Positions 52,488 through 61,534 of a stretch of DNA of 64,000 nt are shown here, one piece after another (the stretch's first letter is position 1; every line of letters starts with the position of its first letter). The translations under genes were made by a program, and so were the position numbers. The DNA lies in contig DCCS01000040.1 in NCBI GenBank assembly GCA_002316015.1, forward strand, positions 131,502 through 195,501. The letters run 5' to 3'. The notes under the pieces are model-generated. The model did not search any database. It was not told the origin of the DNA and was given only the letters and a program-made list of their open reading frames with translations. Origin of the DNA: Prevotellaceae bacterium UBA1075. Lineage in GTDB: Bacteria > Bacteroidota > Bacteroidia > Bacteroidales > Bacteroidaceae.

Positions 52488-53669
52488 TTAGTGATGGAAG
52501 AGTCTCACGCCCGTGAAGGCCATGGCGATGCCATACTTGTCACAGGTGGCGATGACATGGTCGTCACGCACGCTGCCGCCCGCCTGCGCAATGTACTGCA
52601 CACCGCTCTTGTGCGCACGCTCCACATTGTCGCCAAAGGGGAAGAAGGCATCGCTGCCCAGGGACACACCCGTGTTCTTGGCAATCCACTCGCGCTTCTC
52701 CTCGCGTGTGAGCGGAGCAGGCTTCTCGGTGAAGAACTTCTGCCACTCGCCATCGGCCAGCACGTCCATGTAGTCCTCGCCGATGAAGAGGTCGATGGTA
52801 TTGTCGCGGTCGGCACGGCGTATGCCAGGCACGAAGGGCAGGCTCATCACACGGGGATGCTGGCGCAGCCACCAGTTGTCGGCCTTGGTGCCAGCCAGGC
52901 GCGTGCAGTGGATGCGGCTCTGCTGCCCGGCCCCGATGCCGATGGCCTGCCCGCCCTTGGCATAGCACACGCTGTTGCTCTGCGTGTACTTCAGGGTGAT
53001 GAGGGCCAGGATGAGGTCACGCTTGGCATCAGCGGGGAAGGTCTTGTTCTGCGTGGGGATGTTCTCGAAGAGCGCAGGGTCATCCAGGCGAACCTCGTTG
53101 CGGCCTTGCTCAAAGGTGATGCCAAACACCTGCTTGTGCTCGATGGGGGCCGGGCGGTAGGCGGGGTCTATCTGAATCACATTGTAAGTGCCCTTGCGCT
53201 TCTCGCGCAGCACCTGCAATGCCTCCCCGGTGTAGCCTGGGGCTATGACCCCATCGCTCACCTCACGCTTGATGAGTGTGGCTGTGGCCAGGTCGCATGT
53301 GTCGCTCAGGGCAATGAAGTCACCATAGGAACTCATGCGGTCGGCCCCACGTGCACGGGCATAGGCACAGGCCAGGGGAGTGAGGGGAACCTGCACATCA
53401 TCCACAAAGTAGATGCGTGCCAGGGTGTCGTCAAGAGGCAACCCCACTGCGGCTCCCGCAGGAGAGACATGCTTGAAACTGGCTGCCGCAGGGAGTCCCG
53501 TGGCCTCCTTGAGTTCACGCGCCAACTGCCAACTGTTGAGCGCGTCAAGGAAATTGATGTAGCCAGGACGGCCGTTGAGAACCTCGATGGGGAGTTCGCC
53601 TTCCTCCATGTAGATGCGCGAAGGCTTTTGGTTGGGATTGCAACCGTACTTGAGTTGTAATTCTTTCAT
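52488..53669 (-). CDS. Stand-alone AICAR formyltransferase (C-terminal PurH domain)
   Basis: A 393-residue phosphoribosylaminoimidazolecarboxamide formyltransferase, the ninth step of purine synthesis, using 10-formyl-THF. It corresponds to the C-terminal domain of bifunctional PurH and lacks the IMP cyclohydrolase part. Catalytic Lys-His are in SFKHVSPAGAAVG. Other blocks are ARARGADRMSSYGDFIALSD, KYTQSNSVCYAKGGQAIGIG, AGQQSRIHCTRLAG and SSDAFFPFGDNV-like SDAFFPFGDNVERA. By eye these are strikingly like the animal ATIC enzyme rather than E. coli PurH. Start at 53669, 30 nt after the tmRNA 3' end. The upstream part of the frame is tmRNA sequence. IMP cyclohydrolase must be encoded elsewhere. 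Confidence 0.95.
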   Translation of the reverse strand: MKELQLKYGCNPNQKPSRIYMEEGELPIEVLNGRPGYINFLDALNSWQLARELKEATGLPAAASFKHVSPAGAAVGLPLDDTLARIYFVDDVQVPLTPLACAYARARGADRMSSYGDFIALSDTCDLATATLIKREVSDGVIAPGYTGEALQVLREKRKGTYNVIQIDPAYRPAPIEHKQVFGITFEQGRNEVRLDDPALFENIPTQNKTFPADAKRDLILALITLKYTQSNSVCYAKGGQAIGIGAGQQSRIHCTRLAGTKADNWWLRQHPRVMSLPFVPGIRRADRDNTIDLFIGEDYMDVLADGEWQKFFTEKPAPLTREEKREWIAKNTGVSLGSDAFFPFGDNVERAHKSGVQYIAQAGGSVRDDHVIATCDKYGIAMAFTGVRLFHH

Positions 53670-53698
53670 AAATGCTCCGTAAAGACGGTCTTCAAGAG

Positions 53699-54100
53699 TG
53701 GAGCTGGAGGGGATTGAACCCTCGTCCAAACAGGGACGCACTGAGCTTTCTACACGCTTATTCCGGCCTTCATTTTCGTGCGCAGGCAAGACCCGGACCA
53801 CCAACCTGCGCCTTATCCCCTAAAGTCTCATCCCCAGCGCGAGGCCACTGGAGACTATCCCCGAATTTGCTGTGCCACTAAACCGACGCGCTTCGGAGCA
53901 AGAGCTCGTCGAGTGACATCCCGTCCCGGCACCTGGTGCCGGGATTAAGCCAGTAACTTACTGTACTTCAGTTAGGCAGCGAGAGCGTAATTGTTTTCGC
54001 CAGATAAATCTTCGAGAAGCCATTGATTATAGAGAGCGACCACCGACTCTCTGCGTGCTTACACAACACCTCATCCTGCTGTCAAATCCATGTCAGCCCC
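53699..54100 (-). ncRNA. ssrA: Transfer-messenger RNA (tmRNA)
   Basis: Minus strand from 54100 to 53699. The 5' end GGGGCTGACATGGATTTGAC and the 3' end GGGTTCAATCCCCTCCAGCT plus CC form the tRNA-like part: GGGGCTG pairs with CAGCTCC (one G-U), and the T-arm GTTCAATC is present. The internal frame GGC GAA AAC AAT TAC GCT CTC GCT GCC TAA encodes the proteolysis tag GENNYALAA. CCA is not encoded in the DNA. A perfect consensus promoter lies upstream. tmRNA with SmpB frees stalled ribosomes and tags the unfinished protein. Confidence 0.95.
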
Positions 54101-54129
54101 TTGGAATGATGCATGCCGCATTATGCCTG

Positions 54130-54160
54130 CAAAGGTACGGCATTTATACAAGACGCGCAA
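54130..54160 (-). promoter_or_regulatory. Bacteroidetes-type promoter of ssrA
   Basis: TTG (54160-54158), a 20-nt spacer and TACCTTTG (54137-54130) on the minus strand. Transcription would begin near 54122, about 20 nt before the mature 5' end at 54100, leaving a short piece to be trimmed by processing. Confidence 0.75.
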
Positions 54161-54321
54161 CAGAACAGGGGCACAACTTCACGGAACAGCACAAAAGGGG
54201 CACGGGGGATGCGTGTGTCACAAGGAGTGGTGCCCCAAGGAAGAACACATTATATCATTAATGACTGTGCGCGCAAGGGAACGGAAACGCCAAAACACAT
54301 ACACGCGCACAATAAAACATC

Positions 54322-55020
54322 ATGCCGAAACGTTATTTAACAGAACGCCTGGCCCGGAAGCCGGGACAGGATAGAGGACTATGGACAATGATTCAAGAGA
54401 CAAGCGTGAGCCATGTGGTGCGTGACGGAATGGGCGAGGCCGAGCGGATGCTGAAGAGGGGGTTCGACATGACAGCCTCCCTGCTGGCCCTGGTGCTGCT
54501 CTCACCCGTGATGGCTGTCATCGCCTTTCTGATATCCAGGGAGAAGTCCGGCCCCGTGCTCTTCAGCCAGGAGCGTATCGGACGGGGAGGGAAGCCTTTC
54601 CGCATACTGAAGTTCCGCACCATGCCCGTGAACTACGAGGCCGACGGCCCGCACTTGTCTGCACGCTGCGCGCAAGGAGCCACACCGCTGGCCGTCATGC
54701 TGCGTGACCACCACCTGGACGAGTTGCCGCAGTTGTGGAACATCCTGGTGGGCGACATGTCGTTTGTAGGGCCACGTCCAGAGCGCAAATACTTCATCGA
54801 CAAGATTATGGCGAACAACCCCGACTACGAGTACATCTACATGATGCGTCCTGGACTGACCTCCTGGGCAACCATCTACAACGGATACACCGACTCCATG
54901 GAGAAGATGCTCATACGCCTTCAGATGGACCTCAACTATCTGCAGAAGCGGTCTCTGTGGACCGACGCCAAGATTTTACTCACCACAGCCAACTACATCA
55001 TCAATGGAAAGAAAATATAG
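54322..55020 (+). CDS. Initiating sugar-phosphate transferase of the Wzx/Wzy locus
   Basis: A 232-residue polyprenyl-phosphate sugar phosphotransferase that starts repeat-unit synthesis on undecaprenyl phosphate. One N-terminal membrane hairpin (MTASLLALVLLSPVMAVIAF), then LKFRTM, HHLDELPQLWNILVGDMSFV, GPRPERKYF and RPGLTSWATI. The start at 54322 is used; an internal ATG at 54388 is possible. Overlaps the export gene by 17 nt. It is the second such enzyme of the window, so the two glycan loci each have their own initiator. Confidence 0.92.
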   Translation: MPKRYLTERLARKPGQDRGLWTMIQETSVSHVVRDGMGEAERMLKRGFDMTASLLALVLLSPVMAVIAFLISREKSGPVLFSQERIGRGGKPFRILKFRTMPVNYEADGPHLSARCAQGATPLAVMLRDHHLDELPQLWNILVGDMSFVGPRPERKYFIDKIMANNPDYEYIYMMRPGLTSWATIYNGYTDSMEKMLIRLQMDLNYLQKRSLWTDAKILLTTANYIINGKKI

Positions 55021-57568
55021 TACTGCATGGCACAGGCTGCTCCTGGCGCTGGCACTGGGCATCTGCACCCTGGGGGCCGGCGCGCAGAGCATGAGCGACA
55101 GCCAAATCATAGATTTCGTGAAGAAGGAGCAGGCCAAGGGCACAAACCAGCAGGGCATCGTGACCAAACTGCTGCAGAAGGGCGTGACCACCGACCAGCT
55201 CAGGCGCATCAGGCGCAAGTACGAGGCCGAACAAAGCCAAATGGGGGCCGTAGACCTCAACGGGGACGGAGGAGGCTCCACACAGGCCAACGGAACCAAC
55301 CGCCAGCGCACCAACAGGGAGAAGGCCATGATGCAGGCGCACAAGCGGCAGGGCTACATGGTGAGGGGACAGTACGAGAACCGCAACATGACACAGCAGG
55401 AACGCAACGAGGCCATGAACGAGGCCATCGGATTCATGGACATCGACTCGCTCGTCTACTATCAGAACTACTTCAAGGACGAGAACCAGGTGTTCGGGCG
55501 CAACATATTCAGCAACAAGAACCTTACCTTCGAGCCCAACCAGAACATGGCCACGCCTGCCAACTACCGACTGGGAGCCGGCGACAACGTGGTCATTGAT
55601 GTGTGGGGAGCCAGCCAGGAGACCTTCGAGGGCATCATATCCCCCGACGGCGTGGTGGTCATCGAGGGCGTGGGGCCCATCAAACTGGCAGGGCAGACGG
55701 TACAGCAGGCCACAGCCACCATCAAGAGCAAACTGGGAGCCCACTACTCCGACTGCCACTTCAGCCTCTCGGTGGCCGACACGCGAAGCATACAGGTGCA
55801 GGTGGTGGGCGAGGTGGTCGTACCGGGAACCTATACGATGAGCAGCCTGAGCAGCGCGTTCAACGCGCTGTATGCGGCAGGAGGCATCAGCGAGACGGGA
55901 ACGCTGCGCGACATCAAGGTGTACCGGGGCGGGCGGCAGATAGGCACCATCGACGTGTATGACTTCCTCATGCACGGAAAGAGCGCGGGCAACGTGCGTC
56001 TGGAGGACAACGATGTCATCGTGGTGGGCCCCTACGACTGCCTGGTGAACGTGCGGGGCAAGGTCAAGCGTCCCATGTTCTACGAAATGAAATCGACCGA
56101 GAGTGTGAAGCAACTGCTGGCCTACGCGGGCGGCATGGCAAGCAATGCCTACACGAAGAACGTGCGCCTGATGCGCAAGGCAGGCGAGGAGTACAGCATA
56201 CACACCATCGACGAGTTCCAGATGTCGGCCTTCTGCGTCAAGGACGGCGACTCGCTGTATGTGGACAGCATCATACCACGCTACAGCAACCTGGTGGAGG
56301 TGCGCGGAGCGGTGAAGCATCCGGGCCAGTTCCAGCTGGGCGGGAGCATACAGAGCGTGCGCGACCTCATCAAGGCTGTCGATGGACTGGCCGAGGATGC
56401 CTTCCTGTCACGGGCTGTGATGCACAGGCAGAAGCAGGACCTCACGCTGGAGATGGTGTCGGTGGACGTGGAAGGCATCATGGCGGGCACAAGCCCCGAC
56501 ATCGCCCTGCGCAAGGGTGACGTGCTGTTCATCCCAAGCATTGTCGACATGAAGGGCGAGCGCACCCTGACCATCAGCGGCGAGGTTCTCTATCCGGGCA
56601 TATACCAGTATGCCGACAACACCTCGGTGGAGGATCTCATACTGCAGGCGGGCGGGCTCACCGACGCGGCCTCGCTGGCCAAGGTGGACGTGTTCCGCAG
56701 GGTGGCCGACGCAAACTCTACCGAGGACAGCGGCAAGATGGCCGAGGCTTTCAGCGTCTCCATCGACGAGAATCTCTCAAGGAATGACAGCGCCCTGCAC
56801 CTGAAACCCTACGATGTGGTGGTGGTGCGCAAGAGCCCTGCCTACAGCGAGCAGAAGAACGTGAGGGTGTCCGGATGCGTGAACTTCGAGGGTGACTATT
56901 CCATGACAAGCAACGCCTACCGCCTGAGCGACCTGGTGAAAGCCGCAGGCGGACTGACAGAGATAGGCTACAGCAAGGGCGCGCGCCTCAACCGCGTGAT
57001 GACCGCCGACGAGCGGCTGCAACGCGAAAGTGCGTTGCGTGCTGCCCAGATAGCCATGTACGAGGAGGCCATGCAGGACGAAAAGGGCTATGACATAAGC
57101 CAGGCCGACTCCCTGCTGGAGATGAAGATGAACCTGGGCAGCACCTACCCCGTGGCTGTCAACCTGGACAAGGCTCTGGCCGAGCCTGGCGGACAGCATG
57201 ACATCGTGCTGCGCGAGGGAGACCATTTGGTGGTGCCGAAGTTCAGCAACACGGTGAAGGTGAGTGGCGAGGTGAGCTACCCCATCAGCATGAACTACAA
57301 GAAGGGCGAGACACTCTCCTACTACATCAAGCGCGCGGGTGGATATGGCAACAGGGCCAAGAAGAAAGGCGTGTACGCCATCTACATGAACGGCGCGGTG
57401 GAGAAAATCAACAAGCGCAGCAGCAAGGACATACAGCCCGGCACAGAGATTGTGGTGCCCACCAAGGCCAAGTCCAAGCGCATGACCACAGGCGAAGTGA
57501 TGGCCATAGCCAGCGGCAGCGCCTCACTGGCCAGCGTGGTAGTGGCGCTGATAAGCATACTCAAGTAA
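55004..57568 (+). CDS. Large polysaccharide export protein (Wza-like, multiple SLBB domains)
   Basis: An 854-residue outer-membrane export protein. Signal peptide 1-27 (LGAGAQ end). An N-terminal coiled part with QGIVTKLLQKGVTTDQLRR is followed by the poly-export domain YRLGAGDNVVIDVWG (about 188-202) and several SLBB domains, recognisable at GEVVVPGTYTMSSLSSAFNA, RGAVKHPGQFQLGGSIQSV, SGEVLYPGIYQYADNTSVED, SGCVNFEGDYSMTSNAYRL and SGEVSYPISMNYKKGETLSY. The end has one hydrophobic helix (ASLASVVVALISIL). It is more than twice the length of E. coli Wza, a form frequent in Bacteroidetes. No lipobox visible. Confidence 0.9.
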   Translation: MERKYSTAWHRLLLALALGICTLGAGAQSMSDSQIIDFVKKEQAKGTNQQGIVTKLLQKGVTTDQLRRIRRKYEAEQSQMGAVDLNGDGGGSTQANGTNRQRTNREKAMMQAHKRQGYMVRGQYENRNMTQQERNEAMNEAIGFMDIDSLVYYQNYFKDENQVFGRNIFSNKNLTFEPNQNMATPANYRLGAGDNVVIDVWGASQETFEGIISPDGVVVIEGVGPIKLAGQTVQQATATIKSKLGAHYSDCHFSLSVADTRSIQVQVVGEVVVPGTYTMSSLSSAFNALYAAGGISETGTLRDIKVYRGGRQIGTIDVYDFLMHGKSAGNVRLEDNDVIVVGPYDCLVNVRGKVKRPMFYEMKSTESVKQLLAYAGGMASNAYTKNVRLMRKAGEEYSIHTIDEFQMSAFCVKDGDSLYVDSIIPRYSNLVEVRGAVKHPGQFQLGGSIQSVRDLIKAVDGLAEDAFLSRAVMHRQKQDLTLEMVSVDVEGIMAGTSPDIALRKGDVLFIPSIVDMKGERTLTISGEVLYPGIYQYADNTSVEDLILQAGGLTDAASLAKVDVFRRVADANSTEDSGKMAEAFSVSIDENLSRNDSALHLKPYDVVVVRKSPAYSEQKNVRVSGCVNFEGDYSMTSNAYRLSDLVKAAGGLTEIGYSKGARLNRVMTADERLQRESALRAAQIAMYEEAMQDEKGYDISQADSLLEMKMNLGSTYPVAVNLDKALAEPGGQHDIVLREGDHLVVPKFSNTVKVSGEVSYPISMNYKKGETLSYYIKRAGGYGNRAKKKGVYAIYMNGAVEKINKRSSKDIQPGTEIVVPTKAKSKRMTTGEVMAIASGSASLASVVVALISILK

Positions 57569-57589
57569 GGGGGGAGGAGCACAAGCATC

Positions 57590-58663
57590 ATGGAACAGAA
57601 CAAGAACGCCGAAATGGAAGTCATCGACCTGCGTCTGGTGGCCAAGACACTTTGGGGCAAGCGCAAGCTCTTCCTGCGTGTGTGGATTGTGGCCTTCATC
57701 CTGGCATGCGCCTGGGTTCTGCCGCAGCCACGCTACTACAATGTGAAGGTTGTACTGGCCCCCGAGACGGGCACACAAGGCTCAGGGGGAGGACTGGCCT
57801 CCATTGCATCCAGTTTTGGTGTCAATATAGGTGGCGTGCAGTCCGAAGACGCCATCTACCCCACCATCTACCCCGACCTGTTTGAGTCCAAGGACTTCAT
57901 TGTGGGCCTCTTCGACATACGGGTGAAGACTCAGGACGGAACGGTTGACACCACCTACTACCGCTACCTGGACAAGTATGAGAAGAAGAATCCCATAACA
58001 CGTCCGTTCAGCAAGGCCAAGACATACATCAAGAACCTGCTTGATGGAGACAGCAACGCACAGGTAAACAACGGCATTGTGAATCCCTCCAGACTGACCA
58101 AGCGGCAGGAGGCCATCTGCAACAAGATAAAGAAAGACATCAGTTGCGACGTGGACATCAAGACCGACATAATCACCATCGCCGTCACCGCAAAGGATGC
58201 CCTGGTATGTGCCACGCTGGCCGACTCCATCTCCGCACGCCTGCAGCAGTTCATCACAGATTATCGCACGAGTAAAGCCAGGAGAGACCTGGAGTATTAC
58301 CAGGAACTGACAGACGAGGCAAGGGACGACTATGACTCTGCCGTGGACACTTACAGCCGCTACTGCGACCAGCACAGCAATGTCATCCTGCAGACCGCCA
58401 TCTCGGAAAGGGACAAGCTGGAGAACGAGATGGCCATATGCCAGAGTACCTACACAGCCATGAGCACACAACTGCAGGCATGCAAGGCCAGGGTGCAGGA
58501 GCGCACGCCAGCCTTCACCGTGCTGCAGTCAGCCACTGTTCCCAACAAGCCCGCAGGACCCAAGCGCATGATATTCGTGGCACTCATACTGGTGATGGCA
58601 ACAATAGGCTGTGCGTGCTATATCCTCAAGCAAGACATACAGGAACTTTTGCTCGTAAAGTGA
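57590..58663 (+). CDS. Polysaccharide chain-length regulator (Wzz-like)
   Basis: A 357-residue inner-membrane protein with two helices (about 22-43 and 332-350) flanking a periplasmic helical domain. The N-terminal block KLFLRVWIVAFILACAWVLP and the C-terminal VPNKPAGPKRMIFVALILVM match the Wzz/PCP family, including the Pro-rich motif before the second helix. The middle part (about 225-310) is predicted coiled coil. No kinase domain is fused. It lies between the export protein and the flippase, as usual for Wzy-dependent loci. Confidence 0.9.
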   Translation: MEQNKNAEMEVIDLRLVAKTLWGKRKLFLRVWIVAFILACAWVLPQPRYYNVKVVLAPETGTQGSGGGLASIASSFGVNIGGVQSEDAIYPTIYPDLFESKDFIVGLFDIRVKTQDGTVDTTYYRYLDKYEKKNPITRPFSKAKTYIKNLLDGDSNAQVNNGIVNPSRLTKRQEAICNKIKKDISCDVDIKTDIITIAVTAKDALVCATLADSISARLQQFITDYRTSKARRDLEYYQELTDEARDDYDSAVDTYSRYCDQHSNVILQTAISERDKLENEMAICQSTYTAMSTQLQACKARVQERTPAFTVLQSATVPNKPAGPKRMIFVALILVMATIGCACYILKQDIQELLLVK

Positions 58664-58682
58664 CCTCTCACATCCATCGCTC

Positions 58683-60203
58683 ATGGAACCGACCAGGCGA
58701 ATACTGATAAACACCTTGGCGCAATATACCCGCGCGGTGCTCACCACATGCATGAGCCTGTATTCGGTGCGCCTGGTGCTCAGGGCACTGGGGGAGACAG
58801 ACTACGGCATCTACACACTGGTAGCTGGCGTGGTGGCCATGCTCGGCTTTGTAACCAACGCTTTGGTCATCACCACCCAGCGTCATCTTTCATACTCCTT
58901 TGGCCGTCACGATGAGACACAATCACGCAAGACCTTCTCGTGCAGCGCCATGATGCATTTGGGCATAGGGGCTATTCTTGTCCTTGTGCTCGTTGCGGCC
59001 AAAGAACCACTATTCAGCCATGTGCTCTCTATCCCAGCACCCAGAGCACATGTCGCGTCATGGATATATACGACCACCATAGGGATGATGTTCCTGAGCT
59101 TCATCGAAGCCCCTTTCAAGGCACTGTTCATCGCAAAGGAGAACATCGTGTACATATCCATCGTAGAAGTAACCGACGGAATCATGCGGCTGTTGCTCGT
59201 GGCACTGCTTCTGTCCGGAGCGGCCGACCCACTCTACACCTATGGGAATCTCATGTTGGGCATTTGGGCAGTCAGGTTTCTGATGTTCTCCGTATGGCCA
59301 GTGCTCCACTACCCGGAGTGCAGCCCCCGGCACTTCCTCTGCGACCTCGACAGGAAGGTGATAGCAGCACTCTCCGGTTTTGCTGGCTGGACTACCTACA
59401 GCATGGGATGCGTCATCACCAGAAACCAAGGGCTGAATGTCATATTCAGCAAATGCAACATGGGGATGACGCTGTGCGCGTCCTATGGCGTTGCACAGCA
59501 AGTGGTGGGAGGAGCACAGATTGTGAGCACCTCCATCCTGAATGCCATGAACCCGCAAATCATGCAAGCCGAGGGGGCGGGAGACCATGCGTTGATGCTT
59601 CACAGAGCCGAGCAGGAAAGCCGTATATCATCGGCCATGCTGGCTACCATTTTCATCCCTGTCATCGTGTTCATGGAGCCCATATTGCATATTTGGCTGG
59701 GCGCAGTGCCTGCAAAAGCCGCATTCCTGTGCCAGTGTCTCCTTCTCGCACAAATCATTGACCAGAGTACCTACGGACTTCACACGGCCAACCAAGCCAT
59801 AGGCCACATACGCAACTACACGCTGCTCATGTACACGCCCAAGGTGCTCATCCTGCCTCTGGCATGGGCGATAATCACATGGGGGGGAGGAGTGGAGGCT
59901 GTCATGATCCTGTTCTTGTGCATAGAGACACTGGTGGCAGCCATGCGCATCCCTTATCTGCACAAGCATGGTGGACTCGGCATGGCCGCATTCTCGTCCA
60001 GCGTGTTTCCCCGCATTGCTCTTGTCGCAGCCCTTCAAACAGGCATCTCACTGGGATTGCGCGCCATTGGCAGCCAGCCCTTACACATAATGGTGTCTGT
60101 ATGCGCCTCCATATTATGCGGCTTCACGCTTATGTGGGCTGTCGTACTCAACACACAAGAACGCGCCAGAATGAGACAGGCAGCGCGAAGGAGGACGGCA
60201 TGA
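58683..60203 (+). CDS. Oligosaccharide flippase (Wzx-like, MATE/MOP superfamily)
   Basis: A 506-residue polytopic membrane protein with about 12-14 helices that would move lipid-linked repeat units across the inner membrane. The N-terminus TRRILINTLAQYTRAVLTTC and YSVRLVLRALGETDYGIYTL fit the polysaccharide-flippase pattern, and SYGVAQQVVGGAQIVSTSIL matches the conserved second-half region. 19 nt after wzz and overlapping the polymerase gene by ATGA. Confidence 0.92.
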   Translation: MEPTRRILINTLAQYTRAVLTTCMSLYSVRLVLRALGETDYGIYTLVAGVVAMLGFVTNALVITTQRHLSYSFGRHDETQSRKTFSCSAMMHLGIGAILVLVLVAAKEPLFSHVLSIPAPRAHVASWIYTTTIGMMFLSFIEAPFKALFIAKENIVYISIVEVTDGIMRLLLVALLLSGAADPLYTYGNLMLGIWAVRFLMFSVWPVLHYPECSPRHFLCDLDRKVIAALSGFAGWTTYSMGCVITRNQGLNVIFSKCNMGMTLCASYGVAQQVVGGAQIVSTSILNAMNPQIMQAEGAGDHALMLHRAEQESRISSAMLATIFIPVIVFMEPILHIWLGAVPAKAAFLCQCLLLAQIIDQSTYGLHTANQAIGHIRNYTLLMYTPKVLILPLAWAIITWGGGVEAVMILFLCIETLVAAMRIPYLHKHGGLGMAAFSSSVFPRIALVAALQTGISLGLRAIGSQPLHIMVSVCASILCGFTLMWAVVLNTQERARMRQAARRRTA

Positions 60204-61534
60204 GCACAAACAGACACTGGTATCTGATTCACAAATCAACATTAGAGAAGATGTTTGCCATCAAAAAAGGCATCTTCGCGCATTTGCTGGTATTCCAGTA
60301 CCACGATGTAGCCAAGTGGTGTCTGTATATAGGCGTTTTGACATGCTATGTCTGCTCTTTGAATCCTTGGTTCACATGGAGCATCAACAGCATCTTCCCT
60401 GTGATTGCGCTTCCGCTTTTCCTACTGGTTCTTGCATTAAACAGGAAAATGCAGCATCCGCTGCTGCAAAGAACAGAAGCATTTACCCCCACGGCGATTT
60501 ACATTGCTATTTCATTCAGTATGTCCCTTTTGGGGCATTGCAGTTTATCTGGAGCCTTAGCCATGCTGTTACAGGTGCCTATATTCTATGCCATATTACG
60601 CCTTGACAGGGAGGAACTGATGCGGCTGTCCGATTTCTTGTGCAAGGCAATGGCATACATGATGTGTGTAAGCATACCGTTTTTTATTTATTACCTGAAG
60701 GGGGGTAGCCTGCCTCATCAGTTTGCACACAATGAGAAACTGATGTACACATTCGACAACTACTATTTTTTCATGATAAATGACAGCACCGAGCGCATTA
60801 TCCCCCGTTTCCATGCCTTTTTCCTTGAGCCTGGGCATCTAGGTACGGCATGCACGTTTCTGCTGCTGACCCAGATAGGGAAATGGAAACGGTGGTACAA
60901 CATCGTCCTGGCATTCACCTCTCTCATTACGTTATCCCTGGCCGCATACGTACTGATGATTATGGGTTTCTTCCTGGCAATATGGATTAGGAAACGCGCA
61001 GTGGTAGGAAAACTGCTAATCGCCATAGTATTCATGGGGGGCTTCTTTGTTGCCGCCCAAAACTACAACCAGGGAGTCAACGCTGTAAACATGCTCATTG
61101 TTGAACGCCTTTCCATAGGCGACGACGGAAAGATAGAGGGAGACAACCGTGTGAAAGATGAGTTTAGGAAGGAGTTTGACCGATATATTGAATCGGGGGA
61201 AATACTCACAGGAGGCCCCAAACCCATGGAGAAATTTGGATGGGGAAACGCAGGCTACCGTGTCTTCGTCTATTCCTATGGAATGATTTCCACCCTACTT
61301 GTCATCCTGTTTGCGTTCTCTATCACAGCGGGAGCACACACGCGCCCCAAATGGGGCATGCTGATTATCGCAGCAGCGACATTCTGGGAGCGGGCCAATC
61401 CCTTCTATTATTTCTTTTTTGTCCCCCTGTTTATGATGGCACAAATAGGATGGAGAGATGACCCCGACTATTGCCAGCCCACAGACACGAGCAACGGTAA
61501 AGAAGCAAAAAGCAACATGCCATGCCCAAAGTAA
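60200..61534 (+). CDS. Repeat-unit polymerase (Wzy-like)
   Basis: A 444-residue polytopic membrane protein with about ten helices and a large periplasmic loop (PRFHAFFLEPGHLGTACTFL and GPKPMEKFGWGNAGYRVFVY), the pattern of O-antigen/polysaccharide polymerases that join repeat units. The gene is AT-richer than neighbours, typical of fast-evolving wzy genes. Start at 60200 overlaps the flippase TGA; the longer frame upstream lies over the flippase gene. Family sequence similarity is always weak, so the call rests on topology and position. Confidence 0.82.
   Translation: MSTNRHWYLIHKSTLEKMFAIKKGIFAHLLVFQYHDVAKWCLYIGVLTCYVCSLNPWFTWSINSIFPVIALPLFLLVLALNRKMQHPLLQRTEAFTPTAIYIAISFSMSLLGHCSLSGALAMLLQVPIFYAILRLDREELMRLSDFLCKAMAYMMCVSIPFFIYYLKGGSLPHQFAHNEKLMYTFDNYYFFMINDSTERIIPRFHAFFLEPGHLGTACTFLLLTQIGKWKRWYNIVLAFTSLITLSLAAYVLMIMGFFLAIWIRKRAVVGKLLIAIVFMGGFFVAAQNYNQGVNAVNMLIVERLSIGDDGKIEGDNRVKDEFRKEFDRYIESGEILTGGPKPMEKFGWGNAGYRVFVYSYGMISTLLVILFAFSITAGAHTRPKWGMLIIAAATFWERANPFYYFFFVPLFMMAQIGWRDDPDYCQPTDTSNGKEAKSNMPCPK

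Noticed and set aside
53699..53760. A separate tRNA gene, suggested by the T-arm sequence GGGTTCAATC
   Set aside because: The arm belongs to the tRNA-like end of tmRNA; no anticodon stem is present.
53670..53804. N-terminal extension of the AICAR formyltransferase
   Set aside because: This part is the 3' end of the tmRNA gene, and family similarity starts at 53669.
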